Origin: an uncultured Peptococcaceae bacterium
GTDB lineage: Bacteria > Bacillota > Peptococcia > Peptococcales > Peptococcaceae
Direction: 5' to 3'
Assembly: GCA_937922955.1 (NCBI GenBank)
Contig: CALAKO010000073.1
Span: forward strand, 1-14,826
Length of the DNA: 14,826 bases
The notes below the pieces were generated by a model. That model saw only the letters and a program-made list of their open reading frames with translations. It made no database searches and was not told the origin of the DNA. How positions within the stretch are numbered: the stretch's first letter is position 1; each line of letters begins with the position of its first letter. Positions 1-7,379 of the stretch are shown here, one piece after another. The position numbers and the translations under genes are program-made.

Positions 1-77
1 GTTTCCTACATCAGGGGGTGTTTTGTCTATTGTCCGTTTTTATTGGACCTGTTCACACGCTCCACTGGAGGTTTTTA

Positions 78-1280
78 TTATACAAAAAGAAACATGCCAC
101 CCGACACGGCATAGAACAACATTGAGGCACAGAGGTTCATAACACGCTGCCAATGTGGACGCCGTAAATGAAGATGATGCCACACATAAACAATGAGGCC
201 ATAAACGATTGCTGCCAGCAAAGCCGGCCAAATGGTAATCGGTGTCAACAGCGCAAGTCCGATTTGCAGCAAAGCAATCTCAACCGTCGGCCACAGAGCA
301 TAGCAATTTGCCAATGTACGCTTGTCATAAGGAATGGTCAGTCCTGCATCATGTTTTCTTTTCATTTTGACCATGGATTCAAGATTTTGTGTAGTCAAGG
401 TGCTGATGGCAAAATTCCAGACTGCGATGAACGCCACCGTTCCAAAGGTGCCAAAAATGTTCGTAAGCAGGGCCACCAATGCCACGCCAAGTTCAATCGC
501 CAATACACTCCATGACCCTTTTGGCAAGCGCAGCGCGTCCAACATACTCTTTTTCAGCATGGGGTGCATTTTTAAGCGTTGGGGATAATGAAACACATAG
601 CAGTCTTTCACAGATATTTCGTTTGCGACTGCCATCATGCGTCCCCAATCCATGCGCGCAGCGGCACTTTGCAGAACATCCAGACTGAGCATATCCTTCA
701 TATATCGATCCCAATCCAGCGCCGTCAGCCTATGCAGCTGACCGATCAGTACAACACCGTTAAAAGCCATACCCAGTATTCGCAGATGCAACGCAAACAG
801 CGCTGCCGCTGCAACCATTTCCAATATGAGCAGCCACTCCGGCGCAGAATGGTGATAACGCTGCCAGGTCAACAACAACCACAATACGAGCAGTAAAAAG
901 AGCTGCAGCCCAGAGAGTCGGTCGTCAACAAGCAGCGCCCAACACACACTGCCTGCCGCCATCGCGAGCACATACGCAGCGAATTTCAACATCAGCATGA
1001 TGTACACGAATCTCCGCTCCGGCAGAAAATGCAGGGTCGCTGGCTTCATCATCAGCGAAGGATAGCGCTTAGTCATCAGCGCTGCAAACAGGAAACACGT
1101 CAGGCCAATTTCCATCAGGGTCTGATGCTGATGGCAAAAAGCCGCTACCGCCGCTCCATTCAAAAAGAGAAACGCAAAGGCCAACGCACAGCAAAAATAT
1201 GCGGTGATCCAGTTTTTTACCATGCTGCACTTATAACGTAGCGTGTTCTTCATCATCAGCAGAAAAGCTTTCATCTTCAT
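78..1280 (-). CDS. EcsB-like ABC transporter membrane protein
   Basis: Polytopic membrane protein of 400 residues, with about ten hydrophobic segments near residues 25-48, 54-69, 91-118, 123-139, 148-165, 168-182, 256-298 (two), 331-349, 351-368 and 382-400. It has no ATPase motifs and follows directly the gene for an EcsA-like ATPase, so it is the likely membrane subunit. Length (EcsB is about 408 residues), gene order and a short stretch around residues 75-90 (HFLPER, resembling the FLLPME region of EcsB) point to EcsB; this match is from memory and only moderate. The ATG at 1280 is chosen because AGGAG sits 9 bases upstream (1290-1294). A GTG at 1301 is in frame but has no such site. The chosen start overlaps the ATPase gene by 50 bases in another frame, so the two are probably translationally coupled. 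The substrate is unknown; Ecs systems are linked to exoprotein handling and membrane proteolysis in Bacillus. I see no clear terminator in the 77 bases downstream. Confidence 0.7.
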   Translation of the reverse strand: MKMKAFLLMMKNTLRYKCSMVKNWITAYFCCALAFAFLFLNGAAVAAFCHQHQTLMEIGLTCFLFAALMTKRYPSLMMKPATLHFLPERRFVYIMLMLKFAAYVLAMAAGSVCWALLVDDRLSGLQLFLLLVLWLLLTWQRYHHSAPEWLLILEMVAAAALFALHLRILGMAFNGVVLIGQLHRLTALDWDRYMKDMLSLDVLQSAAARMDWGRMMAVANEISVKDCYVFHYPQRLKMHPMLKKSMLDALRLPKGSWSVLAIELGVALVALLTNIFGTFGTVAFIAVWNFAISTLTTQNLESMVKMKRKHDAGLTIPYDKRTLANCYALWPTVEIALLQIGLALLTPITIWPALLAAIVYGLIVYVWHHLHLRRPHWQRVMNLCASMLFYAVSGGMFLFV

Positions 1281-2004
1281 GGTCCCATTCTCCTGTTTCA
1301 CGATCCGTCAACGCAATATAACAATCCTCAATTGTACAGCTGGCATCTAATCCGTGCTGCTGCAGAATCTCTGCCTTTGTTCCTACAGCAATCACATGTC
1401 CTTCATCCAACATGATGTAGCGGTCGCAGAACATTTCTATCACATCCAGCAGGTGTGTCGACAAAAGCACGCCTTTGTTTCGCGCACGCAACTCCATTAA
1501 AACCGCCTTTAACACATGCATATGTCTTGGGTCTAATCCATTGAACGGCTCATCTGCAATGAGATACGTAAAATTTCGCAGCAGCGCCATGACAATCATT
1601 AGTTTCTGCTGATTTCCTTTTGACAGCGCATGTGGCATTTTCTGCAAATACTGCTGCAGACCAAATCTTTCCACCAACGCAGCCACTTCGTATTCTCCAG
1701 AAGGATACATCTCACGAATAAATTGGAAATGCTCTTCTACCGTCAAAAATTCATAGTAAATCGGTGCATCAGGAATGTACGTCATTGGCAACGCATGCTT
1801 TGCCGCAAGAATATCCCTCTCGTCCATCAAAACCGCACCTGCATCCGCTTCAAAATAACGGTTGAGTAATTTCATGGTGGTTGTTTTTCCCGCACCATTG
1901 GCACCAACCAGACCAACAATTTCACCAGGTCGAATTTGAAAGGACACATTTTTCAGCGCGGCAAACGAACCATAGTTTTTTGTCACGTTTTGAAATTCAA
2001 TCAT
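1231..2004 (-). CDS. ecsA: EcsA-like ABC transporter ATP-binding protein
   Basis: ABC ATPase of 257 residues. The Walker A motif GANGAGKT is at residues 34-41, the signature LSKGNQQK at 127-134, Walker B ends in ADE at 150-152 followed by a D-loop-like GLDP (156-159), and the switch histidine is H184 in LSTH. The segment TYIPDAP...LT..EH (75-92) and the ending EDCYIALT resemble Bacillus EcsA more than drug-efflux ATPases. As in EcsA, a proline stands where many ABC ATPases carry the Q-loop glutamine. After the conserved domain there is a D/E-rich tail, which lies in the overlap with the next gene. The ATG at 2004 has AGGAG 7 bases upstream (2012-2016); an in-frame ATG at 2025 lies upstream of that site and is rejected. 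Transcription probably starts from the promoter at 2053-2081. The ABC-ATPase call is certain; the Ecs assignment is likely. Confidence 0.85.
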   Translation of the reverse strand: MIEFQNVTKNYGSFAALKNVSFQIRPGEIVGLVGANGAGKTTTMKLLNRYFEADAGAVLMDERDILAAKHALPMTYIPDAPIYYEFLTVEEHFQFIREMYPSGEYEVAALVERFGLQQYLQKMPHALSKGNQQKLMIVMALLRNFTYLIADEPFNGLDPRHMHVLKAVLMELRARNKGVLLSTHLLDVIEMFCDRYIMLDEGHVIAVGTKAEILQQHGLDASCTIEDCYIALTDRETGEWDHEDESFSADDEEHATL

Positions 2005-2052
2005 GGTTACACTCCTAGTACGCATTCAAGGAAATTTCCTATAATTTTTATC

Positions 2053-2081
2053 ATTATATCATGCATTTTACTCACTCGCAA
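2053..2081 (-). promoter_or_regulatory. Sigma-A type promoter for the EcsAB-like operon
   Basis: On the minus strand, TTGCGA (2076-2081) is followed after 17 bases by a perfect TATAAT (2053-2058). A TG one base before the -10 makes it an extended -10 element. The predicted start near 2046 gives a leader of about 40 bases to the ATG at 2004. Spacing and the -10 match are excellent; the -35 matches 4 of 6 consensus bases. Confidence 0.75.
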
Positions 2082-2105
2082 GACAAACGTCTTCTTTCTG
2101 AACAC

Positions 2106-2147
2106 AAACAGCCTATGACGAAAGCGCACTTTCATCATAGGCTGTTT
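2106..2147 (-). terminator. Strong hairpin, probable terminator of the decayed cyclase gene
   Basis: A 13-base-pair perfect stem (2106-2118 with 2135-2147) is capped, after one mismatch, by a further 5 pairs (2120-2124 with 2129-2133) around a 4-base loop. It starts 20 bases after the stop codon of the cyclase remnant, the usual position for an intrinsic terminator. The following tract is only moderately T-rich (TTTGTGTT on the minus strand). No plus-strand gene ends here, so the minus-strand assignment is preferred. Confidence 0.6.
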
Positions 2148-2166
2148 ATATAAGCAACGCAGGTAT

Positions 2167-2430
2167 TTACAGCTCCACAAGAACTCTGCAAGGCAGGCCG
2201 GTAACATCGGCGTAGTTTATTGGGAAAGTATAAAGGACAAGTTCTGAATAGCTGTTGGCCAGAATAACGTTGAGGTTGCACAGATCTTACACAACGAAAA
2301 CGCCTCAATCGGCAGATCAGATGCCAAAGGCATAAGTTTTGAAGAAATCGAGACCGTTTCGTATGCCATCATCGACAACGACCGTCACTCATTTTTCCAC
2401 GGCATCGCTGTCTTTCGCCTGGCAACTTAT
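2167..2430 (-). pseudogene. Remnant of a cyclase-family (kynurenine formamidase-like) hydrolase
   Basis: Read on the minus strand in the frame ending at TAA 2167-2169, the last 38 codons are open and end in residues resembling the C-terminus of clostridial cyclase-family metal hydrolases (PF04199): CNLN, then YTFPINYADVTGLPCRVLVEL split as YTFPINYADV and TGLPCRVLVEL. The same frame upstream still carries VVVDDGIRNGLDFFK, YAFGI, SAD and GVFVV, all recognisable from that family, but is broken by stops at 2389-2391, 2317-2319, 2305-2307 and 2287-2289. The metal-binding N-terminal part (HxGTHxD region) is absent and a stretch between YAFGI and SAD seems deleted. The downstream hairpin at 2106-2147 survives. 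I infer a dead 3' fragment of a once functional gene. The family call rests on remembered motifs, not a search; the 5' limit is approximate. Confidence 0.55.
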
Positions 2431-2463
2431 TGTTGGCCGCTATCTTCTCATCCATTCAGTGAC

Positions 2464-2497
2464 AAAAAAATAACGGGGCCCATCGAGCCCCCGTTAT
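2464..2497 (-). terminator. Intrinsic terminator of the fhs-fchA-folD operon
   Basis: A 9-base-pair GC-rich stem (2470-2478 with 2489-2497) is followed on the minus strand by an uninterrupted run of seven T residues (2464-2470, sharing one base with the stem). It lies about 30 bases after the folD stop codon, which is textbook placement. Confidence 0.92.
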
Positions 2498-2526
2498 CAA
2501 TCATTTTTAGCTTATGCTGCAAATCA

Positions 2527-3393
2527 TCATTCTGGCATCTCCAATCCATTCAGCAGGTAGGCTGCCTGGATGGTGTGCTTGCCAAGGATGGCGGTGGTAA
2601 CCGTCCCAACGCCGCCTGGCACCGGGGTGATCATGCTGGCATGTGATTCTGCGCTGTCGTAGTCAACGTCACCGCAAAGCTTGTTGTTTTCGTCCATATT
2701 AATGCCAACATCAACAACAATGGCCCCTTCACCAACCATATCGCCAGTAACCATTTTAGCTTTACCGGCGCAGGCAACGAGCACTTCGGCTTCGCGGCAG
2801 CGTGCTGGCAAGTCAACGGTCTTGGTGTGGCAGATGGTTGGTGTGGCGTTTTGGCCAAGCATGAGCATAGCGAGTGGTTTGCCAACAACCATGCTGCGGC
2901 CAACGATGGTCACACGCTTGCCGCGAAGTTCCACGCCGCACTGAGCGAGAATTTCCATCACGGCCGATGGGGTGCATGGGGCAAAACCAGTCTTATCACC
3001 AGCAAATACCTTTGCCGCGTTGGCTGGACTCATGCTGTCCACATCCTTGAGTGGATTGATCATATGTTTCAATGGTTCGACATCGAGGTGCCTAGGCAAT
3101 GGCTGAAAGAGCAAAATGCCATGCACGGCAGGATCGTCGTTGACAGCGCGGAAGGTGTTTTCCAGGGTTTCCTGGTCCACATCTGCCGGCATGAGGACGT
3201 TTTTCACGGTTACGTTCATATTGGCCATGCGTTTCATAGCCGAACGTTCATAAGACAAATCGTCTGGACGTTCACCGACACGCACAATCGCCAGGCACGG
3301 ATCGATGCCTTTGCTGCGAAGATCTTCGGTGAGCGGGGTCAGCTGCGCCTCCATTTTGGCGACAACTTCTTTTCCTAGCATTTGTTGAGCCAT
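2527..3393 (-). CDS. folD: FolD, methylene-THF dehydrogenase (cyclohydrolase residues altered)
   Basis: Cytosolic enzyme of 288 residues that interconverts 5,10-methylene-THF and 5,10-methenyl-THF with NAD(P); classical FolD also hydrolyses methenyl-THF to 10-formyl-THF. Visible family marks: KDVD at 116-119, PCTP at 139-142, the dinucleotide-binding GRSMVVGKP at 165-173, and PGGVGT at 259-264. The active site is unusual. Aligned without gaps over the Y..K segment of human MTHFD1, Tyr48 is kept, but the catalytic Lys56 equivalent is Ala52. The Gln100 equivalent in the QLPL motif is Phe96 (FQPLP). The third residue, Asp125, is kept as Asp119. This suggests a dehydrogenase with weak or no cyclohydrolase activity, and fchA immediately upstream would supply that step. 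The ATG at 3393 follows an AGGGGG ribosome site, and the gap to fchA is 11 bases. Last gene of its operon. Confidence 0.95.
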   Translation of the reverse strand: MAQQMLGKEVVAKMEAQLTPLTEDLRSKGIDPCLAIVRVGERPDDLSYERSAMKRMANMNVTVKNVLMPADVDQETLENTFRAVNDDPAVHGILLFQPLPRHLDVEPLKHMINPLKDVDSMSPANAAKVFAGDKTGFAPCTPSAVMEILAQCGVELRGKRVTIVGRSMVVGKPLAMLMLGQNATPTICHTKTVDLPARCREAEVLVACAGKAKMVTGDMVGEGAIVVDVGINMDENNKLCGDVDYDSAESHASMITPVPGGVGTVTTAILGKHTIQAAYLLNGLEMPE

Positions 3394-3404
3394 GGTTTTC
3401 CCCC

Positions 3405-4022
3405 TTACTTGATGGCTGCGAGCACGCCGCCGTAAATGCTCTTCTGGAGCGCGGCGCCTTCGGCGATGATGGCATCGGCCTTGGCGTTCATTTCGTCGGC
3501 ACGTTCGCGGTTTTTCATAAGTTTGGTGTTAATGTAAACGTTGAGAGAAGCCCCTTCGATGGCTGCCTGGGCAAAGAGAATCCCCACGCCAACATCGCTA
3601 ACGGCAAGTCGGCTGCCTTTTTCCACAAGGATTTCGAGTTCTTTGGCAGCAGCAAGGACGGTTTCCATGATGCTCATTGGCACGACGCTGGCTTCATAAA
3701 GAGCGTCTTCCATGATTTGGTCACGATTGGGATCGTCTTTTGGAATGCTGTACGCCTTGGAAAGCGGCTCGAAGGCAACAGCATCGCCGTCAACAAGATC
3801 GATGAGCTGATCGCGCAGGTCTTCCAAACGTGCGCGGCAAGCAACGAGTTCTTCTTCGTACTCTGCGTATTTCTTTTTTCCGATGGTGAGATTGGTTACC
3901 ATCATACCCAACGCTGCGGCAAATGCACCAACGGCGGCGGATGCACCGCCGCCGCCAGGAACCGGCGCGTTGGACGACAGTTCCATTAAAAACTGTGTGG
4001 CCGGTTTTTCTAACATTTTCAT
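3405..4022 (-). CDS. fchA: FchA, methenyl-THF cyclohydrolase (cyclodeaminase family)
   Basis: Protein of 205 residues of the formiminotransferase-cyclodeaminase family (PF04961). Marks are PVPGGGGAS at residues 20-28 followed by an Ala/Gly-rich helix, then NLTIGKKKY. It lacks the formiminotransferase domain found in the fused animal enzyme. In anaerobes the stand-alone protein next to fhs and folD is the methenyl-THF cyclohydrolase (FchA), converting methenyl-THF to 10-formyl-THF, and that is the best call here. A formimino-THF cyclodeaminase in histidine or purine breakdown is the alternative, but no hut or purine genes are nearby. The ATG at 4022 is preferred, with an AGAGG site 8 bases upstream; an in-frame GTG at 4031 would lie inside that site. 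The gap to fhs is 12 bases. Confidence 0.9.
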   Translation of the reverse strand: MKMLEKPATQFLMELSSNAPVPGGGGASAAVGAFAAALGMMVTNLTIGKKKYAEYEEELVACRARLEDLRDQLIDLVDGDAVAFEPLSKAYSIPKDDPNRDQIMEDALYEASVVPMSIMETVLAAAKELEILVEKGSRLAVSDVGVGILFAQAAIEGASLNVYINTKLMKNRERADEMNAKADAIIAEGAALQKSIYGGVLAAIK

Positions 4023-4034
4023 GGGCTGCACCTC

Positions 4035-5714
4035 TTAGAACAGGCCAGAGATGACGCCGTTGTTATCAACATCAATCTTTTCAGCAGCTGGAACCTTTGG
4101 CAGCCCAGGCATTTTCATGATGCTGCCAGTGAGAGCAACCAAGAAACCTGCGCCAATGGAAGCCGTCATGTCGCTGATGGTAATGCGGAAACCGGTAGGA
4201 CGGCCCAGTTTTGTCTGATCGTCGGTGAGAGAATACTGGTTCTTTGCCATACAGATTGGCAGTTTTCCAAAGCCAAGTTTTTCATAGGTGGCAATTTCGC
4301 TCTCAGCCTTAGCAGTATAATCCACACCATCTGCACCATAAATTTTAGTAGCGATGGCTTCAATCTTTTCTTTGATGGACATGTCGGTGTCGTAAACGAA
4401 TTGCATATCGCTTGGCTGTTCGCAGAGACGAACCACTTCCTTCGCGAGTTCTTCACCACCAGCACCGCCTTTGCCCCATACTTCGGAAAGGGCCACGTTA
4501 ACACCAAGTTCGTTGCATTTTTCGCGAACAAGGGCCAATTCTGCTTCGGTGTCGGTTGGGAAGCGGTTGATGGCAACAACGACTGGCAGACCGAAAACGT
4601 TGGTAATGTTTTCGATGTGTTTGAGCAGGTTTGGCAAACCTTTTTCGAGGGCTTCGAGGTTTTCATCGCCAAGATCCGCTTTTGCAACGCCGCCGTTGTA
4701 CTTGAGCGCTTTGATGGTGGCAACGAGAACTACCGCACTTGGACGTACGCCGGTCATACGGCACTTGATATCGATGAATTTTTCAGCGCCAAGGTCAGCA
4801 CCGAAACCAGCTTCGGTAATCAGATAATCGGCCATCTTCATCCCCATCTGGGTTGCAATGACACTGTTGCAGCCATGTGCAATGTTTGCAAATGGACCAC
4901 CATGAATGAACGCTGGGGTTCCTTCAAGGGTCTGTACTAAGTTTGGTTTAAGAGCGTCTTTGAGCAAAGCAGCCATTGCACCTTGAGCGTTTAAATCACC
5001 AGCAGTGACTGGCTGACCGTCATATGTGTACGCAACAATAATACGTGCAAGACGTTCTTTTAAATCATTAATATCGGTTGCCAAGCAGAAGATTGCCATA
5101 ATCTCGGAAGCAACAGTGATGTCAAAACCATCGGAGCGGGTAACCCCATCCACTGGACGGCCAATCCCGTCAATGACGTTACGCAGCTGACGGTCGTTCA
5201 TGTCCAGGCAGCGGCGCCATACAACACGCTTTGGATTAATGTTGAGCGCATTGCCCTGATAGATGTGGTTATCGAGCATGGCTGCAAGCAAGTTATTGGC
5301 AGCGCCAATGGCATGCAGGTCACCGGTGAAATGCAGGTTGATGTCTTCCATAGGTACCACCTGCGCATAACCACCACCAGCAGCACCACCTTTTACGCCA
5401 AAGACCGGCCCGAGGGATGGTTCACGCAAAGCCACCATGGTTTTCTTTCCAAGACGGTTGAGCGCATCGGCCACACCGATGGTGGTTGTGGTCTTCCCTT
5501 CACCAGCTGGAGTTGGGTTGATGGCAGTAACGAGTACCACTTTCGCATTGTTGCGATCTTTTAAAACATCATTATAGTAACGGAAGTCGATTTTTGCTTT
5601 GTACTTACCATAGTTTTCCACATATTCTTCAGGAATATCCAGTTTAGCGGCAATGTCGTTAATTGGCTGCATAACAGCTTCCTGTGCAATTTCAATATCA
5701 GATTTAAATCCCAT
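4035..5714 (-). CDS. fhs: Formate-tetrahydrofolate ligase
   Basis: Cytosolic enzyme of 559 residues (family usually about 555-560) that couples formate, THF and ATP to 10-formyl-THF. In glycine- or purine-fermenting anaerobes it runs in reverse to make ATP and formate. The ATP-binding P-loop PTPAGEGKTT is at residues 67-76, and the family blocks EPSLGPVFG, GGAAGGGYAQV and NLHFTGD follow in order. The length and both ends look complete. The ATG at 5714 has AAAGGAG upstream with a spacing of about 9 bases; a further upstream ATG at 5738 is ignored because it precedes this site. First gene of the fhs-fchA-folD set. The 211-base gap to lpdA contains a palindrome at 5846-5861 that may control it. 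No single convincing promoter stands out, and read-through from the gcv operon is possible. Confidence 0.98.
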   Translation of the reverse strand: MGFKSDIEIAQEAVMQPINDIAAKLDIPEEYVENYGKYKAKIDFRYYNDVLKDRNNAKVVLVTAINPTPAGEGKTTTTIGVADALNRLGKKTMVALREPSLGPVFGVKGGAAGGGYAQVVPMEDINLHFTGDLHAIGAANNLLAAMLDNHIYQGNALNINPKRVVWRRCLDMNDRQLRNVIDGIGRPVDGVTRSDGFDITVASEIMAIFCLATDINDLKERLARIIVAYTYDGQPVTAGDLNAQGAMAALLKDALKPNLVQTLEGTPAFIHGGPFANIAHGCNSVIATQMGMKMADYLITEAGFGADLGAEKFIDIKCRMTGVRPSAVVLVATIKALKYNGGVAKADLGDENLEALEKGLPNLLKHIENITNVFGLPVVVAINRFPTDTEAELALVREKCNELGVNVALSEVWGKGGAGGEELAKEVVRLCEQPSDMQFVYDTDMSIKEKIEAIATKIYGADGVDYTAKAESEIATYEKLGFGKLPICMAKNQYSLTDDQTKLGRPTGFRITISDMTASIGAGFLVALTGSIMKMPGLPKVPAAEKIDVDNNGVISGLF

Positions 5715-5845
5715 TGGTAGACACTCCTTTATAGTCATTGTACGAAAAAATCAAGGCACACTTCGCGCACTCTACTATAAACTGTACATCATTATGTCAT
5801 CTTTGGCTTATCAATATCGTTTCTTGTTAACATAAATGATATTTT

Positions 5846-5861
5846 ATTGTCCGAGGACAAT
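5846..5861. promoter_or_regulatory. 16-base palindrome upstream of fhs, candidate operator
   Basis: A perfect inverted repeat with 7-base arms (ATTGTCC / GGACAAT) and a 2-base centre, in the only sizeable gap between the gcv and fhs operons. On the minus strand it overlaps by one base a possible -10 (TAAAAT, 5841-5846), although the matching -35 is poor. The outer TTGTCC...GGACAA form recalls operators of dimeric regulators such as the GntR/FadR class; that comparison is inference. The regulator is not in this window. Confidence 0.45.
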
Positions 5862-5900
5862 GCAAAAAGAAAAATAATCCGTGATTTTCAATTCGCAATG

Positions 5901-5945
5901 AACGCAGAAACCACTATTAAATGGTTTATTTGCGTTTTTTCTTTT
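5901..5945 (+). terminator. Hairpin over the lpdA stop codon; terminator-like only when read on the plus strand
   Basis: Stem 5901-5906 with 5931-5936 plus 5908-5913 with 5922-5927, separated by a small internal loop. On the plus strand it runs straight into TTTTTTCTTTTT, the shape of an intrinsic terminator. That T-tract is the complement of the codons for the lysine-rich end of LpdA. On the minus strand there is no T-run after the stem, so it would be a poor terminator for the gcv operon. No plus-strand gene that would need it is visible. Confidence 0.45.
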
Positions 5946-7341
5946 TCGGCATGACATGAATGGCTTCGCCGATGAGCTCCTCAATCGCTTCGCCAACCCC
6001 TTCATTGTAGGTCGGATGTGGGCGAATCGCCTTGAGCATCTGTTCAGCAGTCATATTATTGGCAATGGCTACAGCCATTTCACTGATCATGTCGGTAGCG
6101 CGAGCACACATCATTTGAGCACCAACCAAGCGATGGTCGTCGGCACGAGCCACCACTTTGATAAAACCGCGGTCCTCGCGAGTGATCAACGACTTGCCGT
6201 TGCCGCCCATGATGTATTTGCCAACAATGACCTCCAGCCCTGTTGTCTTTGCTTCGTCTTCCGTAATACCAACAGAAGCAATTTCCGGATTGGTGTATAC
6301 GCAGGCAGGAACAACGTTCAAGTCAATACTGCCTTCTTTTCCAGCCAGATGTTCCACCGTCACGATGCCTTGTGCGCTGGCAGTATGCGCCAGCTGCATG
6401 CCAATGACACAGTCACCAATAGCGTACACACCAGGAATGGAGCTCTGAAAATGTTCGTCGACAAGAATACGTCCACGCTCCATGTTTGGGGTCGCATCCT
6501 CTGCGAACAGGCCCTTTGTGTTTGGCCCGCGGCCTACCGAGCAAAGCACATATTGTGCCGAAACCGATTTTTCTTCTTCTTTCTGAACAAAATGCACAGC
6601 TGTTAATTCGCCATCTTCTTCCAATCCTTTAACCATAGCGTTGGTGTAAATGTCCACGCCACGTTTTTTCATAATCATTTTCAGATTTTGACTGATTTCA
6701 CGATCCATATTCGGAAGAATGCGGTCCATACCTTCAATAATCGTCACCTTAGTGCCGAAATAAGAGAAGGCATTGGCGAATTCCACCCCGATGACGCCAC
6801 CGCCGATGATGGCAATGGAATCTGGGCGTTCACGCAGTTTGAACAATTCATCACTGGAAATAACGCCTGGCAGTTTCATTCCTGGAATATTCAGTACCAC
6901 CGGCTTGGAACCGGCAGCCAAGATGATGTTATCAGCAGAATACACTGTCACGCTGCCATCGGCGGCAGTAACATGCACTTCTTTGTTGGCATGAAGCACT
7001 CCACGGCCGCGAATGACATCGACACCATTCCCTTTAAAGAGTTGTTCTACACCACCCACCAACCGGGTGATAACGCCCTGCTTGTAGTCGATGATTCTTT
7101 CATAATCAAAATGAACATTTTCAGCAATAATACCAAACTGTTCCGCATCTTTCATTTCTTCGTACAAGGTCGCTGCATGAATCATGGCTTTCGCTGGAAT
7201 GCAACCGCGATTCAAACAGGTGCCACCAACTTCACGTTCTTCCACAATCGCTGTGCGAATCCCCAATTTTGCAGCTTTAATCGCCGAAACGTACCCACCA
7301 GGGCCCGCCCCAACGACCAATAATTCATAATGATTGTCCAA
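5926..7341 (-). CDS. lpdA: Dihydrolipoamide dehydrogenase (L-protein of glycine cleavage)
   Basis: FAD flavoprotein of 471 residues that reoxidises the dihydrolipoyl arm of GcvH with NAD+. The N-terminal FAD motif GAGPGG is at 11-16, the redox disulfide C42-C47 sits in GGTCLNRGCIP, a second Rossmann motif GGGVIG follows in the middle, and the C-terminal catalytic pair H442/E447 is in HPTYNE. There is no fused lipoyl domain. The start codon is TTG at 7341: AAGGAGG lies 8 bases upstream and the GAGPGG motif falls at the normal distance from it. The protein ends in PKKKKRK, an unusual basic tail whose codons take part in the hairpin described at 5901-5945. It is the last gene of the gcv operon, 38 bases after lplA, which supports a dedicated role in glycine cleavage rather than in a 2-oxoacid dehydrogenase. 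Confidence 0.96.
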   Translation of the reverse strand: MDNHYELLVVGAGPGGYVSAIKAAKLGIRTAIVEEREVGGTCLNRGCIPAKAMIHAATLYEEMKDAEQFGIIAENVHFDYERIIDYKQGVITRLVGGVEQLFKGNGVDVIRGRGVLHANKEVHVTAADGSVTVYSADNIILAAGSKPVVLNIPGMKLPGVISSDELFKLRERPDSIAIIGGGVIGVEFANAFSYFGTKVTIIEGMDRILPNMDREISQNLKMIMKKRGVDIYTNAMVKGLEEDGELTAVHFVQKEEEKSVSAQYVLCSVGRGPNTKGLFAEDATPNMERGRILVDEHFQSSIPGVYAIGDCVIGMQLAHTASAQGIVTVEHLAGKEGSIDLNVVPACVYTNPEIASVGITEDEAKTTGLEVIVGKYIMGGNGKSLITREDRGFIKVVARADDHRLVGAQMMCARATDMISEMAVAIANNMTAEQMLKAIRPHPTYNEGVGEAIEELIGEAIHVMPKKKKRK

Positions 7342-7379
7342 TTCTCAAGCCTCCTTCAAAAATCGTATTTGCAATAATT

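Noticed and set aside
2248..2640. Stop-free plus-strand frame through the intergenic region into folD
   Set aside because: It has no good start codon or ribosome site and no recognisable family, and the opposite strand carries cyclase-like motifs over the same stretch.
5926..5946. LpdA ending PKKKKRK resembles a eukaryotic nuclear localisation signal
   Set aside because: It is a chance likeness in a bacterial metabolic enzyme; the basic codons are better explained by the A-rich strand of the hairpin's T-tract.
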